The notes beneath the pieces are model-generated. The model was not told the DNA's origin and did not search any database. It saw nothing but the letters and a program-made list of their open reading frames with translations. 64,000 bases of DNA, taken from positions 4,240,216-4,304,215 of the forward strand of contig NC_014121.1 of the NCBI RefSeq assembly GCF_000025565.1. The letters run 5' to 3'. This document shows, piece by piece, positions 1 through 9,684 of this stretch (position 1 is its first letter; each line of letters opens with the position of its first letter). Source of the DNA: Enterobacter cloacae subsp. cloacae ATCC 13047. Its GTDB lineage: Bacteria > Pseudomonadota > Gammaproteobacteria > Enterobacterales > Enterobacteriaceae. Made by a program: the position numbers and the translations under genes.

Positions 1-486
1 GTAACCGGCGTAGCAGCAGCCCGGGGCAATAAAGAAGATATGCACGACCGGACGTTTTGGCGTTTCGTAGTTTGTCAGCACGCCGGCATCACGCAGCGCC
101 GCGCGCAGCGGTACGGTGAACTTACGGCAGAACTTCATCAGCTCTTTGCTTTCGTTGGTGTCGGCCACTTCAACGCGCAAATCGCCCCCCTTCTCGACCA
201 CGCCCTGCAGCATGCCCACAATCGGGGTGATGCGATCTTCTGGCGGGAGATCTTTCAGCAACTCACCCGCGACAAACATCTGGCGCGCAAAGATCAGTGA
301 ACTGAACGGCAGCTCGCGTGCCAGCTTATCCGCATCGTCAGGCTGGTAGCATTCGAACACCACATAGCCCGCATTATCCTTAACGCGCGCGAAACCGAAG
401 ACTTCTCGCTTCGCCGCTTTATCCGTAATTTCCGCGGCGCACTCTTTCTCAAACCCCGGGCGACAATATAAAACAACCTTATTCAT
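1..486 (-). CDS. rlmM: 23S rRNA C2498 2'-O-ribose methyltransferase RlmM, N-terminal part
   Basis: This is the first 162 codons of a gene that runs off the left edge of the window. It starts with ATG (complement of 484-486) as [16 protein letters not shown], the N-terminus of RlmM (YgdE), which methylates the ribose of C2498 in 23S rRNA using S-adenosylmethionine. The visible part covers the N-terminal ferredoxin-like and THUMP regions; the Rossmann methyltransferase domain lies outside. The start overlaps the end of ygdD by 8 bases, so the two are probably co-transcribed, as in E. coli. The reading frame is open throughout. Identification rests on the N-terminus and synteny. Confidence 0.93.
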   Translation of the reverse strand, partial: MNKVVLYCRPGFEKECAAEITDKAAKREVFGFARVKDNAGYVVFECYQPDDADKLARELPFSSLIFARQMFVAGELLKDLPPEDRITPIVGMLQGVVEKGGDLRVEVADTNESKELMKFCRKFTVPLRAALRDAGVLTNYETPKRPVVHIFFIAPGCCYAGY

Positions 487-874
487 GAACAACGCCCTTG
501 CGTTTCAGACGGATAGCTCCGATAAACATTAATACCCACCCTGCCAGGAAGCTGACGCCGCCGACAGGTGTAACAAACGCCCACAGGCGCAAATGCGAGA
601 GCGCAAGGCAGTAAAGGCTGCCGCTGAACAGCACCGTACCCAGCGCCAGGAAAACGCTGCTCCAGTAAAACCAGATGCTGATGCGGCGCTGCATCGCTAC
701 CGCCAGCCCAAAAATAGCCAGCGTATGGAACGCCTGGTATTCAAGGCCGGTCTGGATCCAGCCCATCTCCACCACACCCAAAGACTTGCTTAAGACATGT
801 GCGCCAAACGCGCCCAGTGCAACAAAAATAAAGCCACTCACCGCGGCAAAAATCAGCATGAATCGGCTGGTCAT
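479..874 (-). CDS. ygdD: DUF423 inner-membrane protein YgdD
   Basis: A 131-residue protein of the DUF423 family with about four hydrophobic helices: residues 5-28 (a signal-anchor-like segment with [15 protein letters not shown]), about 45-62, 68-92 and 98-121. The N-terminal G-A-F-G-A-H motif is the family hallmark. The function is not known. It lies between gcvA and rlmM, as in E. coli, and its last bases overlap the rlmM start. It ends in a basic tail ([10 protein letters not shown]) predicted to be cytoplasmic. The identity is secure; no biochemical role can be read from the sequence. Confidence 0.93.
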   Translation of the reverse strand: MTSRFMLIFAAVSGFIFVALGAFGAHVLSKSLGVVEMGWIQTGLEYQAFHTLAIFGLAVAMQRRISIWFYWSSVFLALGTVLFSGSLYCLALSHLRLWAFVTPVGGVSFLAGWVLMFIGAIRLKRKGVVHE

Positions 875-913
875 GTTTCAGTCCTAAAGTAATGCGTGCC
901 CGGCACACAAAAG

Positions 914-1831
914 TTATTGTTCATACCTGAAGCGGAATTTTTCTTGCTCGCTCGCCGCTTTCGCCAGTATCCACTGCCGGAAAGCGGCTATTTTACCCAG
1001 TTCTGCCTGACTGTCATGACAAACCAGATAAAACGCATTCTTGCTGACCAGTACATCATTAAAAGGGCAAACCAGACGGCCGGCCTCAATTTCGGACTGC
1101 GCCATGACGTTGTTCGCCAACGCAATGCCCTGTCCGTGAATGGCAGCCTGTAGCACCATCGCACTGTGGCTAAAGATGGGGCCCTGCTGCACGTTTATAT
1201 GATTAAGACCTAATTGACGGGTATAAGTTTGCCAGTCGCGGCGAGAAGCATCGTGTAACAGCGTATGTTGTGCCAGATCGGCGGGCGTTTTTAACGCTTT
1301 ATCGCCTGTCAAAAGCAGCGGTGAACAGACTGGCAGCAGATATTCTGCGTATAATTTCTCGACACGCAAGCCCGGCCAGTTACCACGCCCATAAAAAATG
1401 GCAACGTCCACATCGTCCGCCAGTTTGTCTTCCTGACGATCCACCGCCTGGATCCTGACATCAATTCCCGGATAAGCTGAGTTAAAGCTTGAGAGTCTGG
1501 GCACCAGCCACTGAATGGCAAAACTGGGCAATAAACTGACCGTCAGTGCGCCTTTTGCACTCCTGGCCTGCAGCTTGCGCGTGGCTTCCGTGAGCTGGGA
1601 AAAAATCTCTTTAATATCCTGAAAATAGCTCTGCCCCTCTTCCGTCAGCAACAGCGAACGGTTGCGTCGGCGAAACAGCTTGAGGCCCAGAAAATCCTCC
1701 AGGGACTTGATTTGGTGACTTACTGCGGCCTGTGTCACAAAAAGCTCATCTGCTGCGCGGGTGAAGCTTAGATGACGTGCTGCTGCATCAAAAACACGTA
1801 ATGCATTTAGGGGTGGCAATCGCTTGGACAT
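914..1831 (-). CDS. gcvA: Glycine cleavage system transcriptional regulator GcvA (LysR family)
   Basis: A 305-residue LysR-type regulator that activates or represses the gcvTHP glycine cleavage operon and activates the divergent small RNA gene gcvB. The winged helix-turn-helix occupies residues about 5-65 (LNALRVFDAAARHLSFTRAA, then VTQAAVSHQI), followed by the linker helix and a periplasmic-binding-like effector domain from about 90. The start MSKRLPPLNALRV matches the family. It faces gcvB with 127 bases between the two starts, where GcvA binding sites would lie. Its 3' end is 39 bases from ygdD. Confidence 0.97.
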   Translation of the reverse strand: MSKRLPPLNALRVFDAAARHLSFTRAADELFVTQAAVSHQIKSLEDFLGLKLFRRRNRSLLLTEEGQSYFQDIKEIFSQLTEATRKLQARSAKGALTVSLLPSFAIQWLVPRLSSFNSAYPGIDVRIQAVDRQEDKLADDVDVAIFYGRGNWPGLRVEKLYAEYLLPVCSPLLLTGDKALKTPADLAQHTLLHDASRRDWQTYTRQLGLNHINVQQGPIFSHSAMVLQAAIHGQGIALANNVMAQSEIEAGRLVCPFNDVLVSKNAFYLVCHDSQAELGKIAAFRQWILAKAASEQEKFRFRYEQ

Positions 1832-1958
1832 GGTTATCTGGCTTAGATGTTAACGAGATTTAACAAACAGGAAACAACGTTTAACCTATTAGTTTTTTTA
1901 TCTGAGCCATTATAATTTGTCCGTTGAGGAACTACCAGCAAATACCTATAGTGGCGGC

Positions 1959-2166
1959 ACTTCCTGAGCCGGAACGAGAAGCTTTTTTTGGAATGCGTGT
2001 TCTGAAGAGCTTTTGGCTTACGGTTGTGATGTTGTGTTGTTGTGTTTGCAATTGGTCTGCGATTCAGACCACGGTAGCAACGCTACCAATTTTTCACTTC
2101 CTGTACATTTACCCTGTCTGTCCATAGTGATTAATGTAGCACCGCCAATTTGCGGTGCTTTTTTTT
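1959..2166 (+). ncRNA. gcvB: GcvB small regulatory RNA
   Basis: A Hfq-dependent small RNA of about 208 nt that represses many amino-acid and peptide transport mRNAs. Seen directly: the 5' end ACTTCCTGAGCCGGAACG at 1959, the GU-rich seed region R1 (TTGTGATGTTGTGTTGTTGT, near 2026-2045), the CTGTACATTTACCCTGTC segment near 2102-2119, and a terminator hairpin (GCACCGC...GCGGTGC) ending in eight T residues at 2159-2166. It is divergent from its activator gcvA. The first stem-loop differs a little from E. coli (AGCTTTTTTT after the 5' stem), but the target-binding region is unchanged. Confidence 0.97.
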
Positions 2167-2179
2167 GCTTAGCGATCTG

Positions 2180-2407
2180 TTAATGCTCGATCTCTTTCAT
2201 CTCTTTCACGTCCGTGCGGTTGATCTGCTGCTTGTTCCCGTTAGCATCTTTGTATGAAATCATCCCGGTATCGTTATCGGTTGTCGGTTTCCCTTCCGAA
2301 ACAATGGAACGACCATCGTTAGTGTGCATGACGTAGTTGTTACCAGAACAGGCGCTCAGGGCAAAAGTAAACGCACAGGCAGAAATGATTGCAGCTGTCT
2401 TATTCAT
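2180..2407 (-). CDS. ygdI: YgdI/YgdR-family small lipoprotein YgdI
   Basis: A 75-residue lipoprotein of the DUF903 (YgdI/YgdR) family. A signal peptide (about residues 1-19) ends in the lipobox LSAC, so Cys20 should be lipidated. The short SH3-like domain follows, with the family core DNDTGMISYKDANGNKQQIN. The function is unknown. It converges on gcvB, the stop codon lying 13 bases past the gcvB terminator. A paralogue, ygdR, lies at 29678-29896 and shares the [15 protein letters not shown] pattern. A ribosome site AGGAGAA precedes the ATG. Confidence 0.94.
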   Translation of the reverse strand: MNKTAAIISACAFTFALSACSGNNYVMHTNDGRSIVSEGKPTTDNDTGMISYKDANGNKQQINRTDVKEMKEIEH

Positions 2408-2599
2408 GATTCTTCTCCTTTAGCAATTAATGCTATTCAAACCTCGATTTATAACAGGCTAAAACATCCGCCTAACACTATTTAGCATAACCTGCTTTTT
2501 CAGGGGCGTTGGGATAAGCAGACAATTCTGATAGATATCAACCTCCTTGCCCTGCCGCTGAAATTGCGCGACGATCTCAGTAATGCAATGAGGAATTCC

Positions 2600-3805
2600 A
2601 TGAACGCTTTCAGCCCTGCGCAGTTTCGCGCACAGTTTCCGGCGCTGGCCGATGCCGGTATTTATCTCGATAGCGCTGCCACAGCCTTAAAGCCGCAGGC
2701 GGTTATTGAGGCAACGCAGCAGTTTTACAGCCTGAGCGCAGGCAATGTGCATCGTAGCCAGTTTGCCGAGGCCCAGCGCTTAACCGCACGCTACGAAGCG
2801 GCACGCGATCAGGTTGCTCGTCTGATCAATGCCGAAAGCGGGAAAAATATCGTCTGGACGCGGGGTACCACCGAAGCCATAAACATGGTGGCCCAGTGTT
2901 ATGCCCGCCCACTGCTTCAGCCCGGAGACGAGATCATCGTCAGTGAAGCGGAACATCACGCCAACCTGGTCCCATGGCTGATGGTGGCAGAGCAAACAGG
3001 GGCACGGGTGGTGAAGCTCCCGCTGGGGACAGATTACCTGCCGGACGTAGCACAGTTACCGGAGGTGATTACACCGCGCAGCCGCATTCTGGCGCTTGGA
3101 CAGATGTCGAACGTCACCGGTGGCTGCCCGGATTTGGCGCAGGCTATCCGCATCGCGCATGCCAACGGCATCATAGTGATGGTTGACGGCGCGCAGGGCG
3201 TGGTCCATTTCCCGGCCGATGTGCAAAAACTGGATATCGATTTTTATGCCTTCTCAGGGCATAAGCTCTACGGACCAACCGGTATCGGGGCGCTGTACGG
3301 TAAGCCTGAGCTGCTGGCAAAAATGACGCCGTGGCTCGGTGGCGGCAAGATGATCGCGGAAGTCTCTTTCGAGGGCTTTAAAACCCAGGACGTCCCTTAC
3401 CGGCTGGAAGCGGGTACGCCAAACGTGGCGGGCGTCATTGGCCTGAGCGCCGCGCTCGAATGGCTCGCCGAAACGGACATTGTCCAGGCGGAGAGCTGGA
3501 GCCGCGGTCTGGCGACGCTGGCTGAAGAGGAGCTTAAAAAACGCCCTGGCTTCCGTTCGTTCCGCGTGCAGGATTCAAGCCTGTTAGCCTTTGATTTTGC
3601 GGGCGTACACCATAGCGACATGGTGACCCTGCTGGCAGGATATGGCATTGCGCTGCGTGCCGGGCAGCACTGTGCCCAGCCGCTGCTGGCAGCGCTTGGC
3701 GTGAGTGGTACACTGCGCGCCTCGTTTGCGCCTTACAATACCCAAAGCGATGTCGACGCACTGATTTCCGCGGTTGACCGCGCCCTTGAACTCCTGGTGG
3801 ATTAA
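2600..3805 (+). CDS. csdA: Cysteine desulfurase CsdA
   Basis: A 401-residue PLP-dependent cysteine desulfurase / cysteine sulfinate desulfinase that takes sulfur from cysteine and passes it to CsdE. Visible features: the PLP-binding lysine in [11 protein letters not shown] (about residue 222) and the catalytic persulfide cysteine in RAGQHCAQP (about residue 358). The frame is open upstream to 2564, but the start [16 protein letters not shown] at 2600 is chosen because it matches the family N-terminus and follows AATGAGGAATTCC. The stop TAA shares its last base with the csdE start, so translation is coupled. Confidence 0.97.
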   Translation: MNAFSPAQFRAQFPALADAGIYLDSAATALKPQAVIEATQQFYSLSAGNVHRSQFAEAQRLTARYEAARDQVARLINAESGKNIVWTRGTTEAINMVAQCYARPLLQPGDEIIVSEAEHHANLVPWLMVAEQTGARVVKLPLGTDYLPDVAQLPEVITPRSRILALGQMSNVTGGCPDLAQAIRIAHANGIIVMVDGAQGVVHFPADVQKLDIDFYAFSGHKLYGPTGIGALYGKPELLAKMTPWLGGGKMIAEVSFEGFKTQDVPYRLEAGTPNVAGVIGLSAALEWLAETDIVQAESWSRGLATLAEEELKKRPGFRSFRVQDSSLLAFDFAGVHHSDMVTLLAGYGIALRAGQHCAQPLLAALGVSGTLRASFAPYNTQSDVDALISAVDRALELLVD

Positions 3806-4251
3806 TGACTAGCTCAGCTTTAGCCGGACATCCGTTTGGCACAGTGATCACCGAAGAAACGTTAAAACAGACCTTCGCGCCGCTCACACAATGGGAAGAT
3901 AAATATCGTCAACTGATCCTGCTGGGTAAGCAGCTTCCGGCCCTTTCTGACGATCTCAAAGCGCAGGCAAAAGAGATCGCGGGCTGTGAAAACCGCGTCT
4001 GGCTTGGGTTCAGCGTATCCGGTGAGAAACTGCATTTCTTTGGCGACAGCGAAGGACGTATCGTGCGCGGTCTGCTGGCGGTGCTGTTAACCGCCATCGA
4101 AGGGAAAAGCGCGGCGACGCTACTGGCGCACTCGCCGCTGGCTCTGTTCGATGAGTTAGGGCTGCGCGCGCAGCTGAGCGCCTCACGCGGTCAGGGCCTG
4201 GTCGCCCTTAGCGAAGCGGTGCAGGACGCCGCCCGTCAGGCTCAGGCCTGA
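3805..4251 (+). CDS. csdE: Sulfur acceptor protein CsdE
   Basis: A 148-residue SufE-like protein that takes the persulfide sulfur from CsdA and enhances its activity. The acceptor cysteine is in [11 protein letters not shown] (about residue 61), the signature of the SufE/CsdE family. The ATG overlaps the csdA stop by one base. The 3' end overlaps the 3' end of the convergent tcdA by 10 bases. In E. coli CsdA-CsdE also interact with TcdA (CsdL), so the three genes form a functional group despite the opposite orientation of tcdA. Confidence 0.96.
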   Translation: MTSSALAGHPFGTVITEETLKQTFAPLTQWEDKYRQLILLGKQLPALSDDLKAQAKEIAGCENRVWLGFSVSGEKLHFFGDSEGRIVRGLLAVLLTAIEGKSAATLLAHSPLALFDELGLRAQLSASRGQGLVALSEAVQDAARQAQA

Positions 4252-5048
4252 CGTTCCGCCTTCGCTATCATCTTTTTCAGTGCGTGAGACACCGCCACAA
4301 AGCCAAAAGAGGCGGTCACCATAGTGGCCGCGCCAAATCCTGAGGCGCAATCCATCCTTTTTGGCCCTTCCGCCGTGCTTTTCATTGCACACACCGAGCC
4401 GTCCGCCTGCGGATACACCAGCGCTTCGGTCGAGAAAACACAGTCGACGCCCAGCTTGCCCTTGCTGTTTTTCACCACGTTAAAATCGCTTTTCAGACGT
4501 TCACGCAGCTTGGCCGCCAGCGGATCCTGAATGGTTTTGGCCAGATCGGCCACCTGAATCTGTGTGGGATCGATTTGTCCGCCTGCGCCACCGGTGGTCA
4601 CCAGTGGCACCTTGTAACGACGACAGTACGCAATAAGCGCCGCTTTTGGACGCACGCTATCGATCGCGTCAATCACGTAGCTGTAGCCTTTACTCATATA
4701 GTCTGCGACATTATCCGCCGTCACAAAATCATCAATCACCGTGACCCGACATTCCGGGTTGATCAGGCGGATACGCTCTGCCATGACCTCAGATTTTGCC
4801 AGGCCGACGTTGTCACGCAGGGCATGGATTTGACGATTGGTATTGGTGACGCACACGTCATCCATATCAATCAGCGTGATTGCGCCAATACCGGTTCTCG
4901 CCAGCGCTTCTGCCGCCCACGAGCCCACACCACCAATGCCCACGACGCAGACATGCGCATCCGCAAACAGCTGCAGGGCTTTTTCACCATAGAGACGTGC
5001 CGTACCGCCAAAACGCTGGCGCCAGGCGTCGCTGATTACCACAGACAT
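4242..5048 (-). CDS. tcdA: tRNA threonylcarbamoyladenosine dehydratase TcdA
   Basis: A 268-residue E1-like enzyme that uses ATP to dehydrate t6A37 of ANN-decoding tRNAs to cyclic ct6A. The nucleotide-binding motif GIGGVGSW (about residues 36-43) and the acidic segment [15 protein letters not shown] are the E1/ThiF-MoeB hallmarks. The C-terminus ([15 protein letters not shown]) is amphipathic. Also known as CsdL or YgdL because it cooperates with the CsdA-CsdE sulfur system encoded next to it. It converges on csdE with a 10-base overlap. The length equals the E. coli protein. Confidence 0.96.
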   Translation of the reverse strand: MSVVISDAWRQRFGGTARLYGEKALQLFADAHVCVVGIGGVGSWAAEALARTGIGAITLIDMDDVCVTNTNRQIHALRDNVGLAKSEVMAERIRLINPECRVTVIDDFVTADNVADYMSKGYSYVIDAIDSVRPKAALIAYCRRYKVPLVTTGGAGGQIDPTQIQVADLAKTIQDPLAAKLRERLKSDFNVVKNSKGKLGVDCVFSTEALVYPQADGSVCAMKSTAEGPKRMDCASGFGAATMVTASFGFVAVSHALKKMIAKAERQA

Positions 5049-5062
5049 AAAACCTCAGATGT

Positions 5063-5089
5063 AAAAAGGGTGAGGTTTTTCCTCACCCT
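5063..5089 (-). terminator. Rho-independent terminator of mltA
   Basis: A 9-bp perfect stem AGGGTGAGG/CCTCACCCT with a five-base loop lies between mltA and tcdA. On the minus strand it is followed by a T run (the A run at 5063-5067), so it ends transcripts arriving from mltA before tcdA. Confidence 0.8.
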
Positions 5090-5124
5090 GAACAGTAATC
5101 CGTATTCCGCTCAGAATACCACAA

Positions 5125-6222
5125 TCAGCCGCTGAATACGTTTCCGGCGCCAGGCGCTGTCTTCAGCACCCATACGCGGCCATAGTGGTTATACCAGCCC
5201 GCCCGGTGTCCGGCATCCGGACCAATTCCCTGATAAATATCGAAGTGCTGGCCTTTAATCGCGCCACCAACGTCCAGTGCCACCATCAGACGTAGCTCGT
5301 ACTGGCCGTTAAATTTACCGTTATTATCCAGCAGCGGCACTTCTGCCAGCAGCGTGGTCCCCGCAGGAATGATGGAACGATCCGATGCTACCGACGCACG
5401 GCCAATCAGCGGCACGGCGCTCGCCCCTTTCACCGGCGCAAAGTTTTGCGGTTTGAAGAAGACGAACGACGGGTTCTGCTCCAGCAGCTCGCGTACCTCG
5501 GCTTCACTGTGTTTTTCGCCCCACTCGCGGATCGCCTGCATCGACATATCTTCTTTTTTCACTTCGCCACGGTCGATCAGCACTTTACCAATGCTGCGAT
5601 AGGCATGGCCGTTTTTACCGGCGTAGCTAAAGAAGTTCAGCGGAGAACCGTCACCAAAATCGATGTAGCCGCTGCCCTGAACGTCCATGATGAAGTTATC
5701 CATCAGGGAGTTGCTGTAAGCCAGGACGTAGTTTTCGCTAAGCGCACCGGCGTAGATCTCTGCGCGGGACGGCAGGCGACCACGTTTTGGCGGCATACGA
5801 TAAATAGGATACTGGAATTCGCCCTGACGCGTATGTCGCGCCTGGATAACCGGGGTGTAATAGCCGGTAAACTGCACGTTGCCGTAGTTGTCCGCCCCTT
5901 CCATCTGCCAGGCGTCGATACCAAACTGGCGCATATTGCGCGTATCGCCGCCCGCGCGCAGCCAGTCCTGCACCGCGTTATAGACGCTACTCTGTGCACC
6001 ATACAGGCGCGGCGACGCATTGCGGATCTGGTAAACCTGCTCGGAGAAATCACCGGCGTTGATCGGTGCGCCGACAGCATCCGGCTGGTTAACTAAAGAG
6101 AAAGGCTGGGATAACTTCCCGTCTTTATACTGTTGACCGCGATCGGTCGGTTTAGAAGAACAGGCCGCAAGAATGGCTACCATTGCGCCCGTGATCAGAT
6201 ACTTTGCCCAACGTCCTTTCAT
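5125..6222 (-). CDS. mltA: Membrane-bound lytic murein transglycosylase A
   Basis: A 365-residue outer-membrane lipoprotein that cleaves the MurNAc-GlcNAc bond of peptidoglycan with formation of 1,6-anhydromuramic acid. The signal peptide ends in lipobox LAAC (Cys20 lipidated). The MltA barrel domain occupies about residues 100-260 and the 3D domain the C-terminus; the catalytic aspartate is in the MVALDVGGAIKG segment (about residue 308 in E. coli numbering). It is followed by its own terminator at 5063-5089 and separated from the divergent initiator tRNA genes by about 210 bases. Confidence 0.96.
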   Translation of the reverse strand: MKGRWAKYLITGAMVAILAACSSKPTDRGQQYKDGKLSQPFSLVNQPDAVGAPINAGDFSEQVYQIRNASPRLYGAQSSVYNAVQDWLRAGGDTRNMRQFGIDAWQMEGADNYGNVQFTGYYTPVIQARHTRQGEFQYPIYRMPPKRGRLPSRAEIYAGALSENYVLAYSNSLMDNFIMDVQGSGYIDFGDGSPLNFFSYAGKNGHAYRSIGKVLIDRGEVKKEDMSMQAIREWGEKHSEAEVRELLEQNPSFVFFKPQNFAPVKGASAVPLIGRASVASDRSIIPAGTTLLAEVPLLDNNGKFNGQYELRLMVALDVGGAIKGQHFDIYQGIGPDAGHRAGWYNHYGRVWVLKTAPGAGNVFSG

Positions 6223-6390
6223 TATATCTCGTCTTTAAGTTGCCCATTTCCGCGTGATGAAGATAACAAACCCACTGTTCTAATGAAACGGAATCACATG
6301 CCCTTTGGCAAATTCTGAGCAAAAAATAGTCCAAAGGTTTCAATGTCGTTCAATTTACATACAAAATTAATGAATTATGTGAAAAAGGGG

Positions 6391-6418
6391 TTGCATCACA
6401 AACCTAACCGAGTATAGT
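6391..6418 (+). promoter_or_regulatory. Probable sigma-70 promoter of the initiator tRNA operon
   Basis: TTGCAT at 6391-6396 and TATAGT at 6413-6418 are 16 bases apart and lie 14 bases before the first tRNA. The sequence after the -10 box (GCGCTTCC) is GC-rich, a discriminator type typical of stringently controlled stable-RNA promoters. Assigned by pattern only. Confidence 0.7.
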
Positions 6419-6431
6419 GCGCTTCCACGGA

Positions 6432-6508
<77 letters not shown>

Positions 6509-6542
6509 ATTAAAATTTGATGAAGTATAAGCAGTACGGTGA

Positions 6543-6619
<77 letters not shown>

Positions 6620-6652
6620 ATCAAATTTGATGAAGTAAAAGCAGTACGGTGC

Positions 6653-6729
<77 letters not shown>

Positions 6730-6747
6730 ATACTTCTAAAAACAATA

Positions 6748-6770
6748 AACACCCTTAAGGGTGTTTTTTT
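6748..6770 (+). terminator. Rho-independent terminator of the metZWV tRNA operon
   Basis: The stem AACACCC/GGGTGTT with loop TTAA is followed directly by a T run to 6770. It lies 18 bases after the last tRNA and 47 bases before the convergent amiC stop. Confidence 0.9.
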
Positions 6771-6817
6771 GTATCTGTCGTTTGTGAATTTGCCGGGGGT
6801 TAACCCGGCGTTCAGCA

Positions 6818-8071
6818 TTATCCACGTCGTGCCAGCGTCGCCCCGTCAGAGAAATACGCCCGGATCCCTGCCAGAATCGACTCAGCCACTTCCTGCTGGA
6901 ATTTGGCCGTCTTGAGCTTACGCTCCTCTTCCACGTTACTGATAAACGCCGTTTCAACCAGGATAGACGGAATATCCGGTGCCTTCAGCACCGCAAACCC
7001 GGCCTGCTCGACGCTGTTTTTGTGCAGCTTATTGACCCGCCCCAGCTTGCCCAGTACCGCTTTACCAAACTTCAGGCTGTCGGTAATGGTCAGCGATTGC
7101 ACCATGTCGAACATGGTGTGATCGACGTAGCGGTCGCCGCTTTTGCTCACACCACCGATGAGATCCGAGGCGTTCTGCGTGTCCGCGAGGTAACGCGCCG
7201 CGGTACTGGTTGCCCCTTTGGTTGAGAGCGCAAATACTGACGATCCACTCGGCTGACGGCTGGTAAAAGCATCAGCATGGATAGAGACGAAGAGATCCGC
7301 CCGCTGCTTCTGGGCTTTTGCCACGCGGACTTTCAACGGAATAAAGACGTCTTCATTACGCGTCATGTAGGCGCGCATGTTGCCCTCTCTATCGATTAAC
7401 GCCTTCAGACGGCGGGCAATCTGCAACACCACATCTTTTTCCCGCGTCCGGTATTTGCCTACCGCACCCGAGTCTTCTCCGCCGTGGCCAGGATCGAGCA
7501 TGATCACAATCGGGCGATCGCGCCCTGCTTTTCCGGGCTGCGGACCACTCTGCGCAGGCGGAACCTGTTTCTCCAGATTGCCCTGGTTGTAGTCTTCCAG
7601 TAACGCCAGGAGCGGATCCTGAATGTCCGTTGCATTCGCCGGATAGAGATCCATCACCAGACGCTCTTTGAACGATGCCACAGGCGCAAGGGCGAACAGC
7701 TGCGGTTTCACGTTCTGCTTGAGTTCAAACACCATGCGCACGGTTTGCGGATCAAACTGCCCAACGCGCGCCGATTTGATAAACGGATCATCACCGCGGA
7801 TCTGCGCCGCCATTCCCTTCAGAACGGAGTTCAGGTTAACGCCTTCGAGATCCACCACCACACGCTCAGGGTTGCTCAGGGCAAATTGCTTATATTTCAG
7901 CACCCGATTGGATTCCACCGTCACGCGCGTATAGGTTGACGACGGCCAGACGCGCACCGCCACCACCTGACTTGTGGCGGCAAGACCCACCTGGCTGACG
8001 CTGAGCAGCCACATCGCCCCTGCCCCTTTTAACAAACGGCGGCGGCTTATTGCTGAATTGGATCCCGACAT
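6818..8071 (-). CDS. amiC: N-acetylmuramoyl-L-alanine amidase AmiC
   Basis: A 417-residue periplasmic zinc amidase that splits septal peptidoglycan during daughter-cell separation, activated by NlpD. The N-terminus carries a twin-arginine signal ([12 protein letters not shown], then a hydrophobic stretch). An AMIN domain (about 40-140) targets the septum; the Amidase_3 domain follows after the linker [15 protein letters not shown], with zinc ligands in [15 protein letters not shown] and SIHADAF and the catalytic glutamate in VETAFISN. The frame extends upstream to 8086, but [12 protein letters not shown] at 8071 matches the family start. Confidence 0.96.
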   Translation of the reverse strand: MSGSNSAISRRRLLKGAGAMWLLSVSQVGLAATSQVVAVRVWPSSTYTRVTVESNRVLKYKQFALSNPERVVVDLEGVNLNSVLKGMAAQIRGDDPFIKSARVGQFDPQTVRMVFELKQNVKPQLFALAPVASFKERLVMDLYPANATDIQDPLLALLEDYNQGNLEKQVPPAQSGPQPGKAGRDRPIVIMLDPGHGGEDSGAVGKYRTREKDVVLQIARRLKALIDREGNMRAYMTRNEDVFIPLKVRVAKAQKQRADLFVSIHADAFTSRQPSGSSVFALSTKGATSTAARYLADTQNASDLIGGVSKSGDRYVDHTMFDMVQSLTITDSLKFGKAVLGKLGRVNKLHKNSVEQAGFAVLKAPDIPSILVETAFISNVEEERKLKTAKFQQEVAESILAGIRAYFSDGATLARRG

Positions 8072-8230
8072 GCTTCTCCCGAGCAAGAAATCTGATTGAC
8101 AGACAAAACATCAAAATTGACCGAAAACTTTAACGAATGACGCATAAACTGTCATCTATAAAAGGGTAAACAATCATACGTTAACGCACGGATTACTTAT
8201 TATTTTCTGTGGGTCGCAGAAAATTTAGGC

Positions 8231-8286
8231 TTGCACATGCGGCCACAATCGAATAAAAATACAGAAATTACGAATAAACATTCATT
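8231..8286 (+). promoter_or_regulatory. argA promoter with two ARG boxes
   Basis: Two 18-bp ARG boxes, ATCGAATAAAAATACAGA (8248-8265) and TACGAATAAACATTCATT (8269-8286), are separated by 3 bp, the usual spacing for an ArgR hexamer. The first overlaps a likely -10 element (TAAAAA, 8254-8259) placed 17 bases from a -35 TTGCAC (8231-8236). Arginine-bound ArgR is therefore expected to block this promoter. The second box ends 12 bases before the argA start. Confidence 0.85.
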
Positions 8287-8298
8287 AAGGGTTGTGCC

Positions 8299-9630
8299 AT
8301 GGTGAAGGAACGTAGAACCGAACTGGTCCAGGGATTCCGCCATTCTGTTCCCTATATCAACGCCCATCGGGGAAAAACGTTTGTCATCATGCTCGGCGGC
8401 GAAGCCATTGAGCATGAAAACTTTTCCAGCATCGTCAATGACATTGGCCTGCTGCACAGCCTCGGCATCCGCCTGGTGGTGGTGTATGGTGCGCGTCCGC
8501 AGATCGATGCGAACCTGGCCGCACACCATCACGAGCCGATTTATCACAAACATACCCGCGTTACGGATGCCAAAACCCTTGAGCTGGTGAAACAGGCAGC
8601 GGGTCTACTGCAGCTTGATATCACCGCGCGTCTGTCCATGAGCCTGAACAACACGCCGCTTCAGGGGGCGCATATCAACGTCGTCAGCGGTAACTTCATC
8701 ATCGCTCAGCCTCTTGGCGTGGACGACGGGGTGGACTATTGCCACAGCGGACGCATTCGTCGTATTGATGAGGAAGCCATTCATCGTCAGCTGGACAGCG
8801 GTGCCATTGTATTGATGGGGCCGGTGGCCGTTTCCGTAACCGGCGAGAGCTTTAACCTCACTTCAGAAGAGATTGCCACCCAGCTGGCAATCAAACTGAA
8901 GGCGGAGAAAATGATTGGGTTTTGCTCCTCTCAGGGCGTCGTGAACGAAGAAGGGGTGATCGTGCCAGAGCTCTTCCCGAATGAGGCCCAGGCCCGCGTG
9001 GAAGCGCTGGAAGCCGAGGGAGATTACTACTCTGGTACCGTCCGTTTCCTGCGCGGTGCTGTGAAAGCCTGCCGCAGCGGCGTGCGTCGCAGCCACCTGA
9101 TCAGCTATCAGGAAGACGGTGCCCTTCTGCAGGAGCTGTTCTCCCGCGACGGTATCGGCACCCAGATTGTAATGGAGAGCGCGGAGCAGATCCGCCGCGC
9201 CACCATTAACGATATCGGCGGTATTCTGGAGTTAATTCGCCCGCTGGAGCAGCAAGGGATCCTGGTACGCCGTTCCCGCGAACAGCTGGAAATGGAGATC
9301 GACAAATTTACGATTATCCAGCGCGATAATCTGACCATCGCCTGCGCCGCGCTCTATCCGTTCCCGGAGGAGAAGATCGGCGAAATGGCCTGCGTTGCCG
9401 TCCATCCAGACTACCGCAGCTCTTCACGCGGCGAGATGCTGCTTGAGCGCGTGGCGGCTCAGGCGCGCCAGATGGGCCTGAGCAAGCTGTTCGTCCTGAC
9501 CACGCGCAGCATTCACTGGTTCCAGGAGCGCGGATTTACGCCTGTGGATATTGATTTGCTGCCTGAAAGTAAAAAAGAGATGTACAACTATCAACGCCGC
9601 TCAAAGGTGCTGATGGCCGACCTGGGATAA
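8299..9630 (+). CDS. argA: N-acetylglutamate synthase
   Basis: A 443-residue enzyme catalysing the first step of arginine synthesis, acetyl transfer from acetyl-CoA to glutamate. The N-terminal amino-acid-kinase-like domain (about 20-280; [25 protein letters not shown]) binds the feedback inhibitor arginine; the C-terminal GNAT domain (about 295-435) carries the acetyl-CoA site ([18 protein letters not shown]). Start [16 protein letters not shown] matches the family. Repressed by ArgR through the ARG boxes just upstream. Confidence 0.97.
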   Translation: MVKERRTELVQGFRHSVPYINAHRGKTFVIMLGGEAIEHENFSSIVNDIGLLHSLGIRLVVVYGARPQIDANLAAHHHEPIYHKHTRVTDAKTLELVKQAAGLLQLDITARLSMSLNNTPLQGAHINVVSGNFIIAQPLGVDDGVDYCHSGRIRRIDEEAIHRQLDSGAIVLMGPVAVSVTGESFNLTSEEIATQLAIKLKAEKMIGFCSSQGVVNEEGVIVPELFPNEAQARVEALEAEGDYYSGTVRFLRGAVKACRSGVRRSHLISYQEDGALLQELFSRDGIGTQIVMESAEQIRRATINDIGGILELIRPLEQQGILVRRSREQLEMEIDKFTIIQRDNLTIACAALYPFPEEKIGEMACVAVHPDYRSSSRGEMLLERVAAQARQMGLSKLFVLTTRSIHWFQERGFTPVDIDLLPESKKEMYNYQRRSKVLMADLG

Positions 9631-9639
9631 CAGATCCTT

Positions 9640-9666
9640 CGCCGGGTGGCGTTGCGCCGGCCCGGC
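9640..9666. repeat. REP-like palindrome between argA and recD
   Basis: An imperfect GC-rich hairpin (GCCGGGTGGCG ... CGCCGGCCCGGC) lies between the convergent argA and recD ends. It resembles enterobacterial REP units and may protect or end both transcripts. There is no clear T run. Confidence 0.55.
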
Positions 9667-9684
9667 CTCTCTTTCTCACCTCAT